From the NCBI GenBank assembly GCA_015179045.1, contig WHUZ01000092.1, positions 124,001-188,000 on the forward strand: 64,000 nt of DNA. The letters run 5' to 3'. The notes under the pieces were generated by a model that worked only from the letters and a program-made list of their open reading frames with translations, searched no databases and was not told the origin of the DNA. Positions 1 to 10,490 of this stretch are shown piece by piece. How positions within the stretch are numbered: position 1 is the stretch's first letter; each line of letters begins with the position of its first letter. Origin of the DNA: Kalaharituber pfeilii. Its lineage: Eukaryota > Ascomycota > Pezizomycetes > Pezizales > Pezizaceae. The translations under genes and the position numbers were made by a program.

Positions 1-2300
1 CAATCTTGCAGTCATGTGTACAAAGTGGATAGTATTATCTTTTTCCACTTCTATTAACGATCCACAGAGATCACTTATATCATCAAGCAATGAGTTTTGG
101 GCAAAATCGACGGTTCGATCTCGCATATCCCCCATCGCAAATACTGCCTGAATTTCATATTTCTTCAGAGGACGTCTTGCACACACTATCAAATCAAGAA
201 TTCTGCATGCATTCTCCTTTTGTGCGTTGCTGCTGTTGGAGTAAATGCGGGTAACAATTCTCTCGTATCTTGGAATATCATCAGAAAACTAGCTATGTAT
301 TCTTTAAATCATATGAGTTTTGTACTTACGCTTTCTCTAAGCCTATAGGAAATATGGATGGCGAAAGTTCTTTTGCTAATTGAGCTTTCGTTCCCTGATC
401 ATATAAATGCTTCATTACTAATGAATAGTACAGAAACATCCCTATGGTTTATTCAGCGGTCTATATCACTATCATTCGTACATCATGATACGGAAATGAC
501 ATACCTTGACCACGTTCAAGTACTCTGTTTATTATATCATCCTTCTCGCCATCCGTCAGTCTGAATTTTTTCTGAATTTTGATTCCCCATTCGCTTGTAT
601 ATTGCTGAGTGTCCGTATCGTGTGGCTTTAACTGGACTTTGGCAAAGTCTGAAAGCTGTCTGCTGATATCCCCTCAGGAGTGCTCACGAAGAGTAAACGT
701 ACACTTCCGTCACTTTGTAAGTCAATTCTTTCAGCAATATTCCTAAACTTTAACATAATTTCCTTCCGTTCCGCCTTTTCACACTCATCTAGACCGTCAA
801 TAATAACAAATAGTGTTGTCGTAGAATCTTTCATGGGGACCTCAAGTAGCTCCAGCAGAAGTTTCGATGACCTTAGAGTCATCTCGCCGCTAACTGCCAT
901 TTTTTCCCAGATAAAAGCAGCAACTTCCTCATTGTGCTTTACAAGTTGTGACAATATGCCCCGACCGACCGCATTAAAAGTATCTTTGTTGTTATTGCGA
1001 TATTGACAGTAGAAGTATGCAACAGCTACTGGCAATGTAGACCTCTTTTTCTCTAATTCTTCAACAATGACTGACGTTAGAACCGTTTTTCCCAATAGTA
1101 AAAGCCATTGTTAGTTCTAGTCTGAGCGGGGACTTCCGACTCTGAAGTTTGACGTCAAGAGGATCTTACCAGCTCCTGGTATTCCATAGAGCCAAAGCCT
1201 GGTATTTGTTCTATCTGAAGCATCTAGCCAACGTTGAATATGCGGATGTGTAAGTACCCAAGACCCTATTCCAGGATACTTGGATCGTCTATCCTCGAAA
1301 CGCTCTTGATCACTACTCGAATCCGCAGCAGCAAGCCAATTGGTGATTTCAACTCTTCGACGCCACCTAATCTCAATATCATCTCTTTCGAAAGCCTGTA
1401 TTGCTAACTCTCGATCTCGTTTAGCCTTTTCAAATTCAGTCAGGCTTGCCTGGCTCTCTATCAATTCCTTATGCCTGCTGAGCTTTTCACGTATTTGGAT
1501 GAAAGAGCTTCCAAGGTCTTTCCATGCAGCTCTGAAGACGATACACCATGCTGTACCAATTTACCAGTTGTCAGAATACTTTCAACGTCAAGTCTCCTCC
1601 GAATTTTTCCTTGTTTTTTATCCATCGGTATCCCAATCTATCCCTGGGAATTAACTCACTTGGCCTTTGCAAAACCTTCAGTGCCCGAGTATGAAACTCC
1701 AAGATATCCTGATATACCAAGCCGAGCACCTTTCGCATGTAACTACTTTCTTGGAAGAGACAGTAATACTGCTGGAATTGCGGAAGACATTCTCCGAGAT
1801 GTTCATACTCGTCCAGAATCACATCAAAACAATTAATATAAGTACTGCTCATCTAGATATCAAAGTGTCCGATCGTTCAGTGCCCGGCTATGACACAGTT
1901 ACGGAAAGAACAACTCTTACCTGCAGCAAAAATTTCATAGGTCCCTAAAGAATATAAATTTTTAGTACTCAGTGTCCTCGATAGTTGCTAACAGAGAAAA
2001 GCTGGAACTAACCCATACGAAGGCAACAAAATCTGACATGTTGAGAAATACTTCAATAACTTTGCCATATTGGGTCATGGCATCTACAAATGGGCGAATT
2101 CGATTAATATTTCGCATGTTCCGCCCTTTTACTTGTTTGGTTTGGATAGCACTGATGCAACTCTCGAGACTTTTCAAAGTCGTGTTCGCAAAATCTTGCG
2201 CTTGTGCAGCCGTGAGCTCAGTTCGAAAAGCTGAGAGTGCGTCATGAAATATCTTGCTGTCGCACGATGTAGATTTTGCGGAATGAGGCTGTACAGACAT
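1..2300 (-). pseudogene. NLR1: DUF7708-NACHT STAND receptor, partial and damaged
   Basis: Fungal NLR-type STAND protein, inferred to be an intracellular non-self or heterokaryon incompatibility sensor. Exons I infer (minus strand): 2300-2013, 1944-1921 (24-nt microexon, GPMKFLLQ), 1852-1660, 1550-1170, 1092-505, 441-330, 268 to the edge. Exons 1-3 give an N-terminal helical region matching the DUF7708 pattern (YGKVIEVF, VW-GPMKFLL, ILDEYEHLGECLPQF). The NACHT P-loop is WLYGIPGAG + GKTVLTS and Walker B is LFVIIDGLDECE. GMFLYYSLVMKHL and CARRPLKKYEIQ mark the helical region after NACHT. Lesions: the acceptor before 1092 reads TTG instead of TAG and the following A-run has one A too many, both at the Walker A codons; a frameshift is needed near 660. 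The repeat domain lies outside the window. Family call is firm; pseudogene status is an inference. Confidence 0.8.
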
Positions 2301-2398
2301 CGATCTTGTTAACTGCCGAAAATCTTTGGTCGGTACTTGGAGATCTCGAGGAGTATTTTCGTGTACTTGGTGCAGATATCGGTGAAGTAATTTGATTA

Positions 2399-2614
2399 TT
2401 TCCGGGCTGCGAAGGTGTGGAGGAGAGGGGAGGGGGGAGAGGTGGAGAGATATAGGAGAGCCTCCCTGATGCAGAAACCAGAAGAACCGTCCGGAAGTTT
2501 CTGGAATCAGGTTTTAGAAGGGGGTGGAACGGGGAGGTGTATATGTATAGAACTTTCTTTGTTCAGCCTGTCTCCGCGGTTACGTGATGAAAGAATAAAA
2601 AATAAAATAAAATA
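2399..2614 (+). mobile_element. LINE B 3' fragment
   Basis: 5'-truncated copy of the LINE B 3' UTR (GCGAAGGTGTGGAGGAGAGG.., GCCTGTCTCC, then an A-rich tail). It is flanked by a 10-bp target-site duplication, AATTTGATTA (2389-2398 and 2615-2624). The usual part between GCCTGTCTCC and GGTTACGTGAT is deleted. It lies about 100 bp upstream of the NLR1 start. Confidence 0.75.
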
Positions 2615-2827
2615 AATTTGATTACATTGGACGGAAATCAGATAGCGGGGTAGGATTCTGCGTTGATACCACAGCAGGGTTGTAGCTGGGTTAGCTACTA
2701 TAACCTTTCGCTAAGGCTTGGCCATTGCTGAACAAGAGAGCGGGTCTGCCAAGAAAAAACCTAGTTACACGTACTAGTACCCTAAATTTGGAGCACTGTT
2801 TTTAATTTTATTTTATTTTATTTTAAT

Positions 2828-3018
2828 TTTTTTTTTTTAAAAAAAAAACAAATCACATCACCCCGCTTGTAAGCATGAAGCCATGGCAGAGTCCCCTCAA
2901 AGCCCGGAGACAGGCTTAAAGCAAAAGATTCTAGATACATAATCCCCACACACTCCCCCTCCCCCCCCCACTTCTAAAACTTAATTCCGGAAAGGAACCT
3001 CTCCAACTCATAATTCTA
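2828..3018 (-). mobile_element. LINE B 3' fragment
   Basis: Reverse-orientation LINE B tail. After T- and A-rich bases it reads ATCACATCACCCCGCTTGTA, CCATGGCAGAGTCCC and AGCCCGGAGACAGGCTT, then the C-rich 3' UTR and the end of ORF2 (ACTTAATTCCGGAAAGGAAC). It runs directly into a family A tail at about 3025, so the two insertions are nested or abutting. Confidence 0.65.
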
Positions 3019-3024
3019 CAATCG

Positions 3025-3070
3025 CCATAGCCCTCAGGGCGGCATGCGATTACTGATATAAAAAAGAAAA
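3025..3070 (+). mobile_element. Family A tail insertion
   Basis: Contains ATCGCCATAGCCCTCAGGGC followed by GGCATGCGATTACTGATATA and an A-run: the family A 3' stem-loop with almost no body. No clear target duplication was found. Confidence 0.6.
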
Positions 3071-3696
3071 TCATAATTCCACAGACTTACTCGCGCACTT
3101 GAGATTTGGTCATGAGGGTTAGCTGGAGCAGTGGTCTGCTGGACATGCATTAGAATTCCTCTCATGATAACACCAGTCATGCAAATTGCACGTGTTTAAA
3201 TTGCGAAAAAAACATGGATTCTGCAATGTCCTTCGCGATGAGTACGACCAAGGTGCTAAGCACATATATCCTTTCGTTGCGCACTTGTTCATCATTCCTA
3301 TAGACCCCATGGTCACGCAAACGCTGAGAGTGTCCACTTTTCGCTCGAGGATGTTTCTTTGAACCAAGTGCCAGCATGAAGATATTGCGAACACTATGAC
3401 AGGGAAGCATACAATATCAGTTACTTTTTCTCCACAACTATCAAAAGTCTATTACTGACAACAAAGTAGCCGTAGCAGTAAGCCGGAGCTGCGACCTCCA
3501 CCAGAATATGTATACTGGTACTGTAGCGAAGGAATGAATATTACAATATGCTAGATTATTCTCCAGCATATCCATAGTACTATGTACCTCCGCCTCGTAT
3601 GCGGCCTTCGTTGGCACTACTATCATCGCCACCGGATTCCTCAAAGCTACCTTCTCTAGATGATTTCTCAAAGTACTACTCTGCAATTCTTTTTGT
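3071..3696. other. No supported gene
   Basis: Unique-looking sequence with short overlapping ORFs (up to about 90 codons) on the minus strand. None shows a recognisable domain or fungal splice pattern. Confidence 0.4.
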
Positions 3697-3745
3697 TTAA
3701 TATCATTGCTCGTATTCCGCCCTGTAGGCTATGACGAGACTGGAT
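3697..3745 (-). mobile_element. Family A tail insertion (diverged)
   Basis: AATATCATTGCTCGTATTCC followed by GCCCTGTAGGCTATGACGAG is a diverged reverse-orientation copy of the family A stem-loop. It has several substitutions and is probably old. Confidence 0.5.
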
Positions 3746-4630
3746 TACATAGGAGTTAAAGGAAATAAAAGGTAAACTAAATGGAAAATGCAATCTGCCA
3801 TCATCTCTCCACTTGTCTGCAATCTCTTCAAGGCAGAGTATGCCTCTACTGGCGCATCATCATGATTACTACCCTTACAACTTAGTTTAGAACTTCAGTT
3901 TCTCCCCACTCAAACCAACTAACACCATCCATCCTTCATATCGCCGGCGTACGCTCCCTCCTTCCTACCATCTGATCAATCCTATGACTGTATAAAATAA
4001 AGCAGATGAAAAGGAAAAAGGAAGTGGAGGCATTTGATATGCTTCATATGAGCCTAATTCACCGACAATACCAGAAGCGGATACTGTCTCCTATTGAGGT
4101 TGTTTTCCGATGACTTGTAGTTTTCATAATTTCCCAAGAATCCGCCATCCACAGTTACTGCTCTAGTCTTTTGACTCTAGTCAGCATGATTACAGTACTT
4201 GGTGAGTATCCTACTGGAGAACGAAGAGCACTCGCAAGATAGATCAGGAGATAGTTAGTTCGCAGTGAAGTGCTGTGAATTAGACTTGGTGTAATACAAG
4301 GGGGGTCAGAAAGTATAATCACGAAGGACAATAGAAGGAAGGTACTAAGTGCTCAAGTTATTACTGCAGAGTGTGTTGAACGACGGGATATTCCTGGCGC
4401 TTACACACGGAGGAATTATGGGTTGGCGGTTTGACTGGCGGATTAACTGTGGTGTTGTGTGAATTTTTTTTTTTTTTTTCTCTGTGGCAATTTTCTTGTG
4501 GCATTTTCCATGTACTTGTTTTCGAAGAATCGTAAGGCCGCTGCAATATGCATATAAGGCGTGGGTCCTGTACGAACTTCAGATCATCTTTAATCGAATT
4601 ATATCACTTCCTTCCGCTCAAAAGCGTGAA
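3746..4630. other. No supported gene
   Basis: AT-rich unique sequence with a poly-T stretch at about 4466-4481. No gene, RNA or clear repeat recognised. Confidence 0.4.
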
Positions 4631-4700
4631 TTCTTTTTTTTTTTCTTTTTTTCTTCCTATCATTACTCGCATTCCGCCCTGTGGACTATGGCGAGGTAAG
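4631..4700 (-). mobile_element. Family A tail insertion
   Basis: T-rich stretch, then ATCATTACTCGCATTCCGCC and CTGTGGACTATGGCGAGG. This is the reverse complement of the family A 3' stem-loop and poly-A. The 5' limit (right side) is unclear. Confidence 0.6.
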
Positions 4701-5174
4701 TTAGATATGAAAATATGCAAAAATGGAACAGTAAAATAAAATTCCGCATCCTATAAAGCTACGATTTCCAATAGTAATGGAGGGAGAAAAATAAAACCGA
4801 ATATAGTAAAACCCACAATCTCTGATGGTAATACAGGGAAAAAGAGATAACATCAATACACAATAGCACATTATCCCACGATACTCACAACTCATGTGGA
4901 ACAATCAGAGGACTCGAGTATGCACAATTCACTTTGCCAGTCGAGGTGTTCTATACCCACTCATACTGGTCGTACTTCAGCCATTTCCCTCCTAAGCTCA
5001 CTCCCGCCGGCTGGATCACTGTAGGGGGGTGTCTTCCAGTTTCCAAAGGCTAACTGGTATTTACTCTGCTTTTTTTAGGCGCTATAAGGCTAGCACGGCC
5101 TTGTGACCATTTCTGGTCCCCCTGCTCGATTTTCATACTGTGGGATTGCCCCACTCGCGCTGTCCACAGGCCCT

Positions 5175-5243
5175 ACAACTATACGAAGGGGCAGCACGCG
5201 ATTATTGATATTAAGAGAAAAAAAAAAAAAAAAAAAAAAACTG
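5175..5243 (+). mobile_element. Family A tail insertion (diverged)
   Basis: GGGGCAGCACGCGATTATTG followed by ATATTAAGAG and about 21 A residues matches the 3' half of the family A tail. Flanks 4701-5174 and 5244-5680 hold no supported gene. Confidence 0.5.
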
Positions 5244-5689
5244 TACAAAGGTTGCAGGTTATGGCAGTGCTTTCACTTGAACCAACTCAGGGCACCACCC
5301 AAGGGAGTACGAAACACTCCCTGCCATAGGCTTGTCACATCCTTTGCACCTTAAGCACCTTCGCTAAGTGCGTCATTACTTCAGAGAGAGCTCAGATTAA
5401 GTCTGCAAGATTTGACCCACATCCACCCCTGAGTATATTGCTACGACCTATGGAGTTTTGCAAAACAGTGACTATATTTGAAGATGATGAACCAGCCGCA
5501 GAGGCTGCTGATTTCAGATTCGCGAGCCGTCCGAGCCATTCACAGAGGATCAATCTGCATACGAATAAAACTTTTTGTCTTCGCAAGTGAAAATTATTCT
5601 ATAATAATAAGGTTTTCATACAACATTATTGACTTTGATTCGCTTCATTATCTAGACAGTTTTTTTTGCGTAACCATACATGCAGCCAC

Positions 5690-6612
5690 AACTAACCGGC
5701 GCCAAGACCCAACCTGACCCAATAAAGATGCCCCGACACCAAGCACCAACAGAATGCCTAACAGAGGGCGAAACCCCCGAGAACCCCCTCCCCCACGACG
5801 AGGACCCTCTCCTCCCCCCCCGGAAAAAGAATGGATGGATGTCATGGTGGATTTAAAAAGACAGGGCAACGACTGGGAGGAAGTGATTCTTAAATCACTC
5901 TGGAGACACTTGACAGAGGAAGTCCGCGGCGTGCCCCACGATCCGACGCCAGGATCGACCATAGAGATCCTGTGGAACCAAGAAGGGCACCCGACCTCCA
6001 GCCTAGGACCCAAAGCAACCTCTCCACCACCCGACACACTGGGGTTCAGCCCCATCACCACCATACACGCGGTTCCGGTGGAACCCACCCCTGAAGCATC
6101 AAGCTTCAGTCCCATCCACACCGTACACTCGGCGAAAACCACCCCAGAGCTTACCTCAGAGCCCACACAGCCCTCCACGAAGCGCAAGGGCAAGACACTG
6201 ACAAAAACTCGACAATTACGCCCTCAAGCATCAACTAAACAGCAAGGAGGCAAAAAGGATCGCAGCGTCCAAAACTGACACCCCAGCAGCACCTAGGGGC
6301 AACACCCCGCTGCCACCTACAAATCGAATCCCACCCCAACCCCCGAGCCCACCCTTAAATACACCCCAAGACCCAGGGACACCACATCTGGCCCCAACAC
6401 CAGAAGCGCTCTCTCACCCAGTCCCGATGCCACCACCAAGAAACTCGGGATCATTTTGCACGGAATAGCCCTAAGAAAGGACCTGGGGAAAGTCCGAAGA
6501 TGGCTGGAGGAAGCAAACCGAGAACTAGGAAATACTGTTGGGATTAGATGGCTGAGATGCAAGCGGACGCTGATAGACGAAGGAAAAAAGACTAGCTCAG
6601 CCGTGGACTGAA
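5690..6612 (+). pseudogene. ORF1-only retroelement fragment (E3)
   Basis: Broken member of the ORF1-only family. The family 5' signature GCGCCAAG precedes an ATG at 5728. The longest frame (5754-6278) is proline-rich at its start and carries two FSPI peptides (DTLGFSPITTIHAV and SSFSPIHTV). A second frame from about 6225 continues with YALKHQLNSKEAKRIA, equivalent to YQIKRQLSKKEATKIA in E2. The C-terminal domain (ILHGIALRKDLGKVRRWLEE.., about 6440-6610) stops early at a TGA after KTSSAVD, and no 3' tail follows. At least two frameshifts plus 3' truncation. Function unknown; likely RNA-binding, by analogy with LINE ORF1 proteins. Confidence 0.65.
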
Positions 6613-6707
6613 TAAAGTCAAGTGAGTCAATATACAGCTAGAAGAGACCCTTTAATCACGAGACTATGGCTATTGGTGTGATAGTGCTAAAAAAGAGTAG
6701 TAAGTTC

Positions 6708-8048
6708 TTTTTTTTTTTTTTTTTTTTTATATCATTAATCGCGTGCCGCCCTACGGGCTATGGCGATGGTGTGCTAGATACATAGGAAAAAAGGTTAAAG
6801 TCACGCCTCCCGAAACAGCCCGCCTAAAAACACCAAGCCTACGCCCCCAAGCCTATCCACCCCTTACACTTCTACGTACATGTATTGCCCGCGGACTCTC
6901 CAATAGCGCGGGTGGAGCCCGATATGGACCCTACAACCTCCCCCTCCCCGGCTCATAACGGACCGCGTCAAGCCATCTCCCGCTCAGCCTGACTTTCCCC
7001 TCCTCCTTCATTTCCTTCCCCAGGTACACAACCACCGAACTCGTCTTTTTCCCCTCCTCCACCAGAATCGACTTTTTTCTCAACCAGCGAATCCCCCCTA
7101 TCTTTCCCATCCCCGGATTCGCTGCCTCCAGCCAAGCCCTAACCTTCCCCAACTCCTTCCGCAAGGCAACGCCGTGTACCACGATGCCGTGACTGTCCCC
7201 CGTTCTGGCATCGGCTCTCTCTGGTGTTCTAGTACCGCGTTCCTTCCCTCCCCCCCTTTTGGCCGGTGGCGGTGGTGGCGGTGTTGGTGGTGGTGGTGAT
7301 GGAGTCGGTGGTGTGGTTTGTGTTGGCGGTGCCGGCGACTCCGTGGGAGGTGCCGGTGCCGGTGCTGCCGGCTTTGGTGCCGGTGGTGGAGTCGTCCTCT
7401 CCGGCGACGGACCGACACGAGGTGCCTTCCTCTTCCTCGTGCGAGTCGAGATAGGTGGAGACGCCGTCCGCTTCGGCTGGGTTGGTGGCGTCGGTGGGGG
7501 TGGTGGCGGTGGCGGTGGCGGTGGTGGTGGCGGTGGTGGTGGCGGTGACGGAGGCGTGGCCACACATACGATGGGGCTGAACCCCAGTACCTGTGGAGGT
7601 GGCGGCGGCGGCGGTGGTGGTGATGGCCGCCCGAACCTCTCGCCTTGCCATACCGGCTTCACTTTGCTTGCGTCCCCGTCTGCGGACATAAACTGCCGTC
7701 GCTCAGGGTCTGTACACACGAAGTACATGAAAGCACCTCTCTCCAACTTGTGGTTCCTTTCCAAGTACCCCGCGACACCGATCTCGATGTCTCTGTACCT
7801 CAATGTCATTGTCTTGGCGCGACAGGGGTGGGGTGATGTGCTGGCAACGGAGGTGGTGAGCTGAAGGATCCTCGAAAATTCACCCCTCGGGGGAAATTCA
7901 CGCTGTCGGGTATTTGAGAATAAAAATTAGAGCAAAAGACTCAGCTCGCTGAGCGCTTTCGATCTATGTAGATTTCAGCGGGGGGGACGTTGTGGTTGTG
8001 GAGTCGCTTCCAAACGCTCGTCCTGATGTGGTTGTTGATGCAGGTGTG
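6708..8048 (-). mobile_element. Complete ORF1-only non-LTR retroelement (E1, tail A)
   Basis: Complete insertion bounded by a perfect 13-bp target-site duplication, GAGTAGTAAGTTC (6695-6707 and 8049-8061). In minus orientation it has a 5' UTR of about 240 bp (with GACGAGCGTTTGGAAGCGAC, shared with E4), one ORF, a 3' UTR, the family A stem-loop and poly-A. It has no reverse transcriptase, endonuclease or RNase H, so it must be mobilised in trans, probably by LINE A whose 3' tail it shares. The insert at 33641-33885 is a 5'-truncated copy of the same 3' UTR. Confidence 0.85.
6931..7809 (-). CDS. ORF1-like protein of E1 (292 aa)
   Basis: Intact ORF, the only one in its element; the ATG at 7809 follows the family signature GCGCCAAG. 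N-terminal segment (about residues 5-45) contains VAGYLERNHKLERGAFMYF, matching AAYLKTQDIKAEKGSFMYF in E2. Then come long proline runs, one VLGFSPIVCVATPP motif, a basic patch (TRTRKRKAPR), a further Pro/Ala/Thr-rich stretch, and a C-terminal domain of about 80 residues (IVVHGVALRKELGKVRAWLE .. KTSSVVVYLGKEM .. GRWLDAVRYEPGRG). That domain resembles the end of the LINE B ORF1 (VLKGVDYEEG .. VKFEVVDADEAVKVL). No zinc knuckle is visible, which is unusual for Tad-type ORF1. Probably an RNA-binding, RNP-forming protein. Codons are repeat-rich and strongly GC-biased. Confidence 0.75.
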   Translation of the reverse strand: MTLRYRDIEIGVAGYLERNHKLERGAFMYFVCTDPERRQFMSADGDASKVKPVWQGERFGRPSPPPPPPPPPQVLGFSPIVCVATPPSPPPPPPPPPPPPPPPPPPTPPTQPKRTASPPISTRTRKRKAPRVGPSPERTTPPPAPKPAAPAPAPPTESPAPPTQTTPPTPSPPPPTPPPPPPAKRGGGKERGTRTPERADARTGDSHGIVVHGVALRKELGKVRAWLEAANPGMGKIGGIRWLRKKSILVEEGKKTSSVVVYLGKEMKEEGKVRLSGRWLDAVRYEPGRGRL

Positions 8049-8329
8049 GAGTAGTAAGTTCAGTCTGCTGAAATATTGTATGAGAATCCCATACAAATAG
8101 ATGCCAAGACATTGTTACAAATTTTGCTGTGCCATAATTCCTTTAGAATGCTTTCTTTGAGAGAGCAGAGGTTCTAAACATGAAGAACAAGTATTTATTA
8201 AGTATCTCTAAATAGTGCTTACAAAATTCTGCTCTAGTGGTTGAGGTACACGCTCTTCTGCGTGGCTAGTTTTGGTGGGAAAGTGCGTCGAATTGTGGTG
8301 TGCGTCGAGATGTGGTGAAACACAATAGC

Positions 8330-8366
8330 TCGTAGGGCGGCATGCGAGTAATGATATAAAAAAAAA
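8330..8366 (+). mobile_element. Family A tail-only insertion (37 bp)
   Basis: TCGTAGGGCGGCATGCGAGT plus AATGATAT and an A-run: only the 3' arm of the stem-loop. Flanked by AATAGC (8324-8329 and 8367-8372). Confidence 0.6.
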
Positions 8367-8436
8367 AAATAGCCATGTATAAGCTAACAGCACCTTTACG
8401 TCGCAATTGACGATGGAAGCTTACATGGGAATACAG

Positions 8437-9135
8437 TTTTTTTTTTTTTTTTTTTTTTTATTATCACGTGACCCCGCATGCAGCTGTTCGCCAAGGCAGG
8501 GCCCCTGGGTCTAAACCCTCAAAGCCCGGAGGCAGGCTTACCTAACTACCCCTCCGCCGCCATCTCTACAAACGGAAAACTCAACCCCTCCCCGCCCCAC
8601 CTCCCCGAGGCACTAAAATAACTACAACTTTCCTCCACCGCCACCTTCGAACAAACGAAAAATCGCCCCCTCCCCCTACACCCTGCCGTCCACTTCTTCT
8701 CGTCAATATCCTCCCACCTTCCCCATCCTTCCGGGTACTCTACCTCCTCACACCTGAACGCCAGGTGGTCTGCCGTTTGCTTTTCTCCACACCCGCACCT
8801 GCTCCCCTCTGCCGCCTTTACATGTATTTCCCGCTGTTTCCATTAGTCTTGCGGGAGGGAAAGCGGCCAGCAGTCTTCCTCACCCCCGTCCCCTTTCGGC
8901 CTCATACCGGCACGCCCTCAACCATCTTCCTCCGAGCCTAACCCTGTCGACATCCTGCTGGTCCTCCAGAAAAACTACCACCGAGCTCGTCTTCTTTCCT
9001 TCCCCAACCAGTAAGTCTTTCCTTCTCAACCAGCGAACCCCAACAATCTTCCTCAGGTCCTTATTGTCCTCACCCAGCCATCGTTGCACCTTCCCTAAGT
9101 CCCTTCTCAACGCGACCCCATGTACAACGATGCCG
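8437..9135 (-). mobile_element. Chimeric ORF1/ORF2-end retroelement with tail B (E5)
   Basis: Insertion of 699 bp bounded by ATGGGAATACAG (8425-8436 and 9136-9147), with the family B tail and poly-A at its 3' end. It is 5'-truncated and begins inside the ORF1 C-terminal domain (GIVVHGVALRRDLGKVQRWL .. RLGGRWLRACRYEAERGRG, stop near 8880). About 60 bp further it has coding similarity to the end of LINE ORF2: a CGCGEKQTADHLAF zinc-finger-like segment then CEEVEYPEGWGRWEDI, matching CGCGEAQTGAHLAFQC in LINE B. The EN, RT and RNase H regions between the two are missing, so this is an internal-deletion derivative. Confidence 0.75.
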
Positions 9136-9147
9136 ATGGGAATACAG

Positions 9148-9424
9148 TTGAACTACAATATTGACATACCACGTCAGTTCAGATACCCGAGTATAATGCT
9201 GACCACTAGGCCCTGGGTTGAAAAATAAGAAAGATGACGAATAGTGATAAATTAAAAAAAAAATAAAATAAAATAAAATAAAAGAGTTGCCTTAGAAGCT
9301 AACAGTGCCTGCATACCGCCCCCTCTTGTTCCCCAAACTAAAAGCAAAGAATTCGCATCAGTATCATCAATAGTACAATTCTAACCAGAAGATGAGATGT
9401 GGATAGGCTTAGCCGCTTAGGCCT
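9148..9424. other. Intergenic
   Basis: No gene recognised. Contains an A-rich simple repeat (AAATA units) at about 9254-9283. Confidence 0.4.
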
Positions 9425-9677
9425 TGTTACGGTGTCTGCGATTGCAGCGAAATGTAGGTGTAACTTAGGACAACGCTTGGAACTTGACCTTTGTATAGAG
9501 GCCGTGGAGGCCTCTATATATAGGCGTCCAGCGTGTCGGTTATTTGCATTATTCTATTTAACATTGAGTGCTAACTAACAAGCTTCTCTCTCTTCACCAT
9601 CATAACTATGAATGGCGTGATTATCATGCGTCATCTCTCATCGCTTATCATTGATACTTTGTTGGGTCACCCTGACA
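9425..9677 (-). repeat. Gypsy 3' LTR
   Basis: 253 bp. On the plus strand it starts TGTTACGGTGTCTGCG and ends GGGTCACCCTGACA. It is identical by eye to 13953-14205. It contains a TATATATA box next to AGGCCTC, read as the promoter on the minus strand. Confidence 0.9.
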
Positions 9678-9884
9678 TTACCCCCGTTCTTACGGCTGAC
9701 GTCCTCGTCAGACCTTCGCTTCATTGAGACCTTCACCTCATTTCTTTAGGGTAGCATTTCTGTATGTCAGGGGCCTGTATCATCCATCACCTTGCGCTAC
9801 CGTTAAACCTCTCCATGGGTAAAAAAAAACCCTGTGGGAAAAAGTACTCCATGGGCGAGGAAGGTATAGGCTCAGTGTCTATCA

Positions 9885-10490
9885 CTTCTTCGATTCGTCG
9901 GCATGTGTTCCGTGCAGCTCTTCGACTCGTCGGTATATGCTCAATTCAATTGTCAACTCTTCGATTTTCATCGGTATAGGCTCAATTCATCAGTCTTCGA
10001 TTCGTCGGCATGTACTCAGTTCAGCTCTTCGACTCATCGGCATAGGTTCAATTATCAATTGTCAGTCTTCAATTCGTCGGTATGTGCTTACTTCAGCTCT
10101 TCGACTCATTGGCATAGGTTCAGTCTTCGATTTGTCGGTATGTTCAGCTCTTCGACTCATCGGCATAGCTCAATTATCAATTGTCAGTCTTCAATTCGTC
10201 GGTATGTGCTTACTTCAGCTCTTCGACTCATTGGCATAGGTTCACTCTTCGATTTGTCGGCATGTGCTTACTTCAGCTCTTCGACTCATCGGCATAGCTC
10301 AATTATCAATTGTCAGACTTCAATTCGTCGGTATGTGCTTACTTCAGCTCTTCGACTCATTGGCATAGGTTCAATTTATCAATTGTCAGGTCTTCGATTT
10401 ATCGGTATAAGCTCAATTCAATTCTTCGATACATCGGTATATGCTTAGTTCAATTGTCAACTCTTCGATCCATTGGCTTTCTTGGGTGCT
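9885..10490. repeat. Imperfect tandem repeats in the Gypsy 3' region
   Basis: Repeats of about 30-35 bp built from CTCTTCGACTCATCGGCATA and CTTCAATTCGTCGGTATGTG, alternating with TCAATTATCAATTGTCAG. They lie between the pol stop and the polypurine tract. The pol C-terminus reads into the first copies. Confidence 0.8.

Noticed and set aside
4301..4485. Poly-T stretch as a gene terminator
   Set aside because: No gene or RNA upstream; it is probably an old retroposon end without a recognisable tail.
7098..7565. His/Arg-rich and Gly-rich ORFs on both strands
   Set aside because: They are other frames of the proline-codon repeats in the E1 ORF; only the 6931-7809 frame has family domains.
9885..10490. 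CRISPR-like array
   Set aside because: Imperfect adjacent repeats without unique spacers, inside a fungal LTR element.
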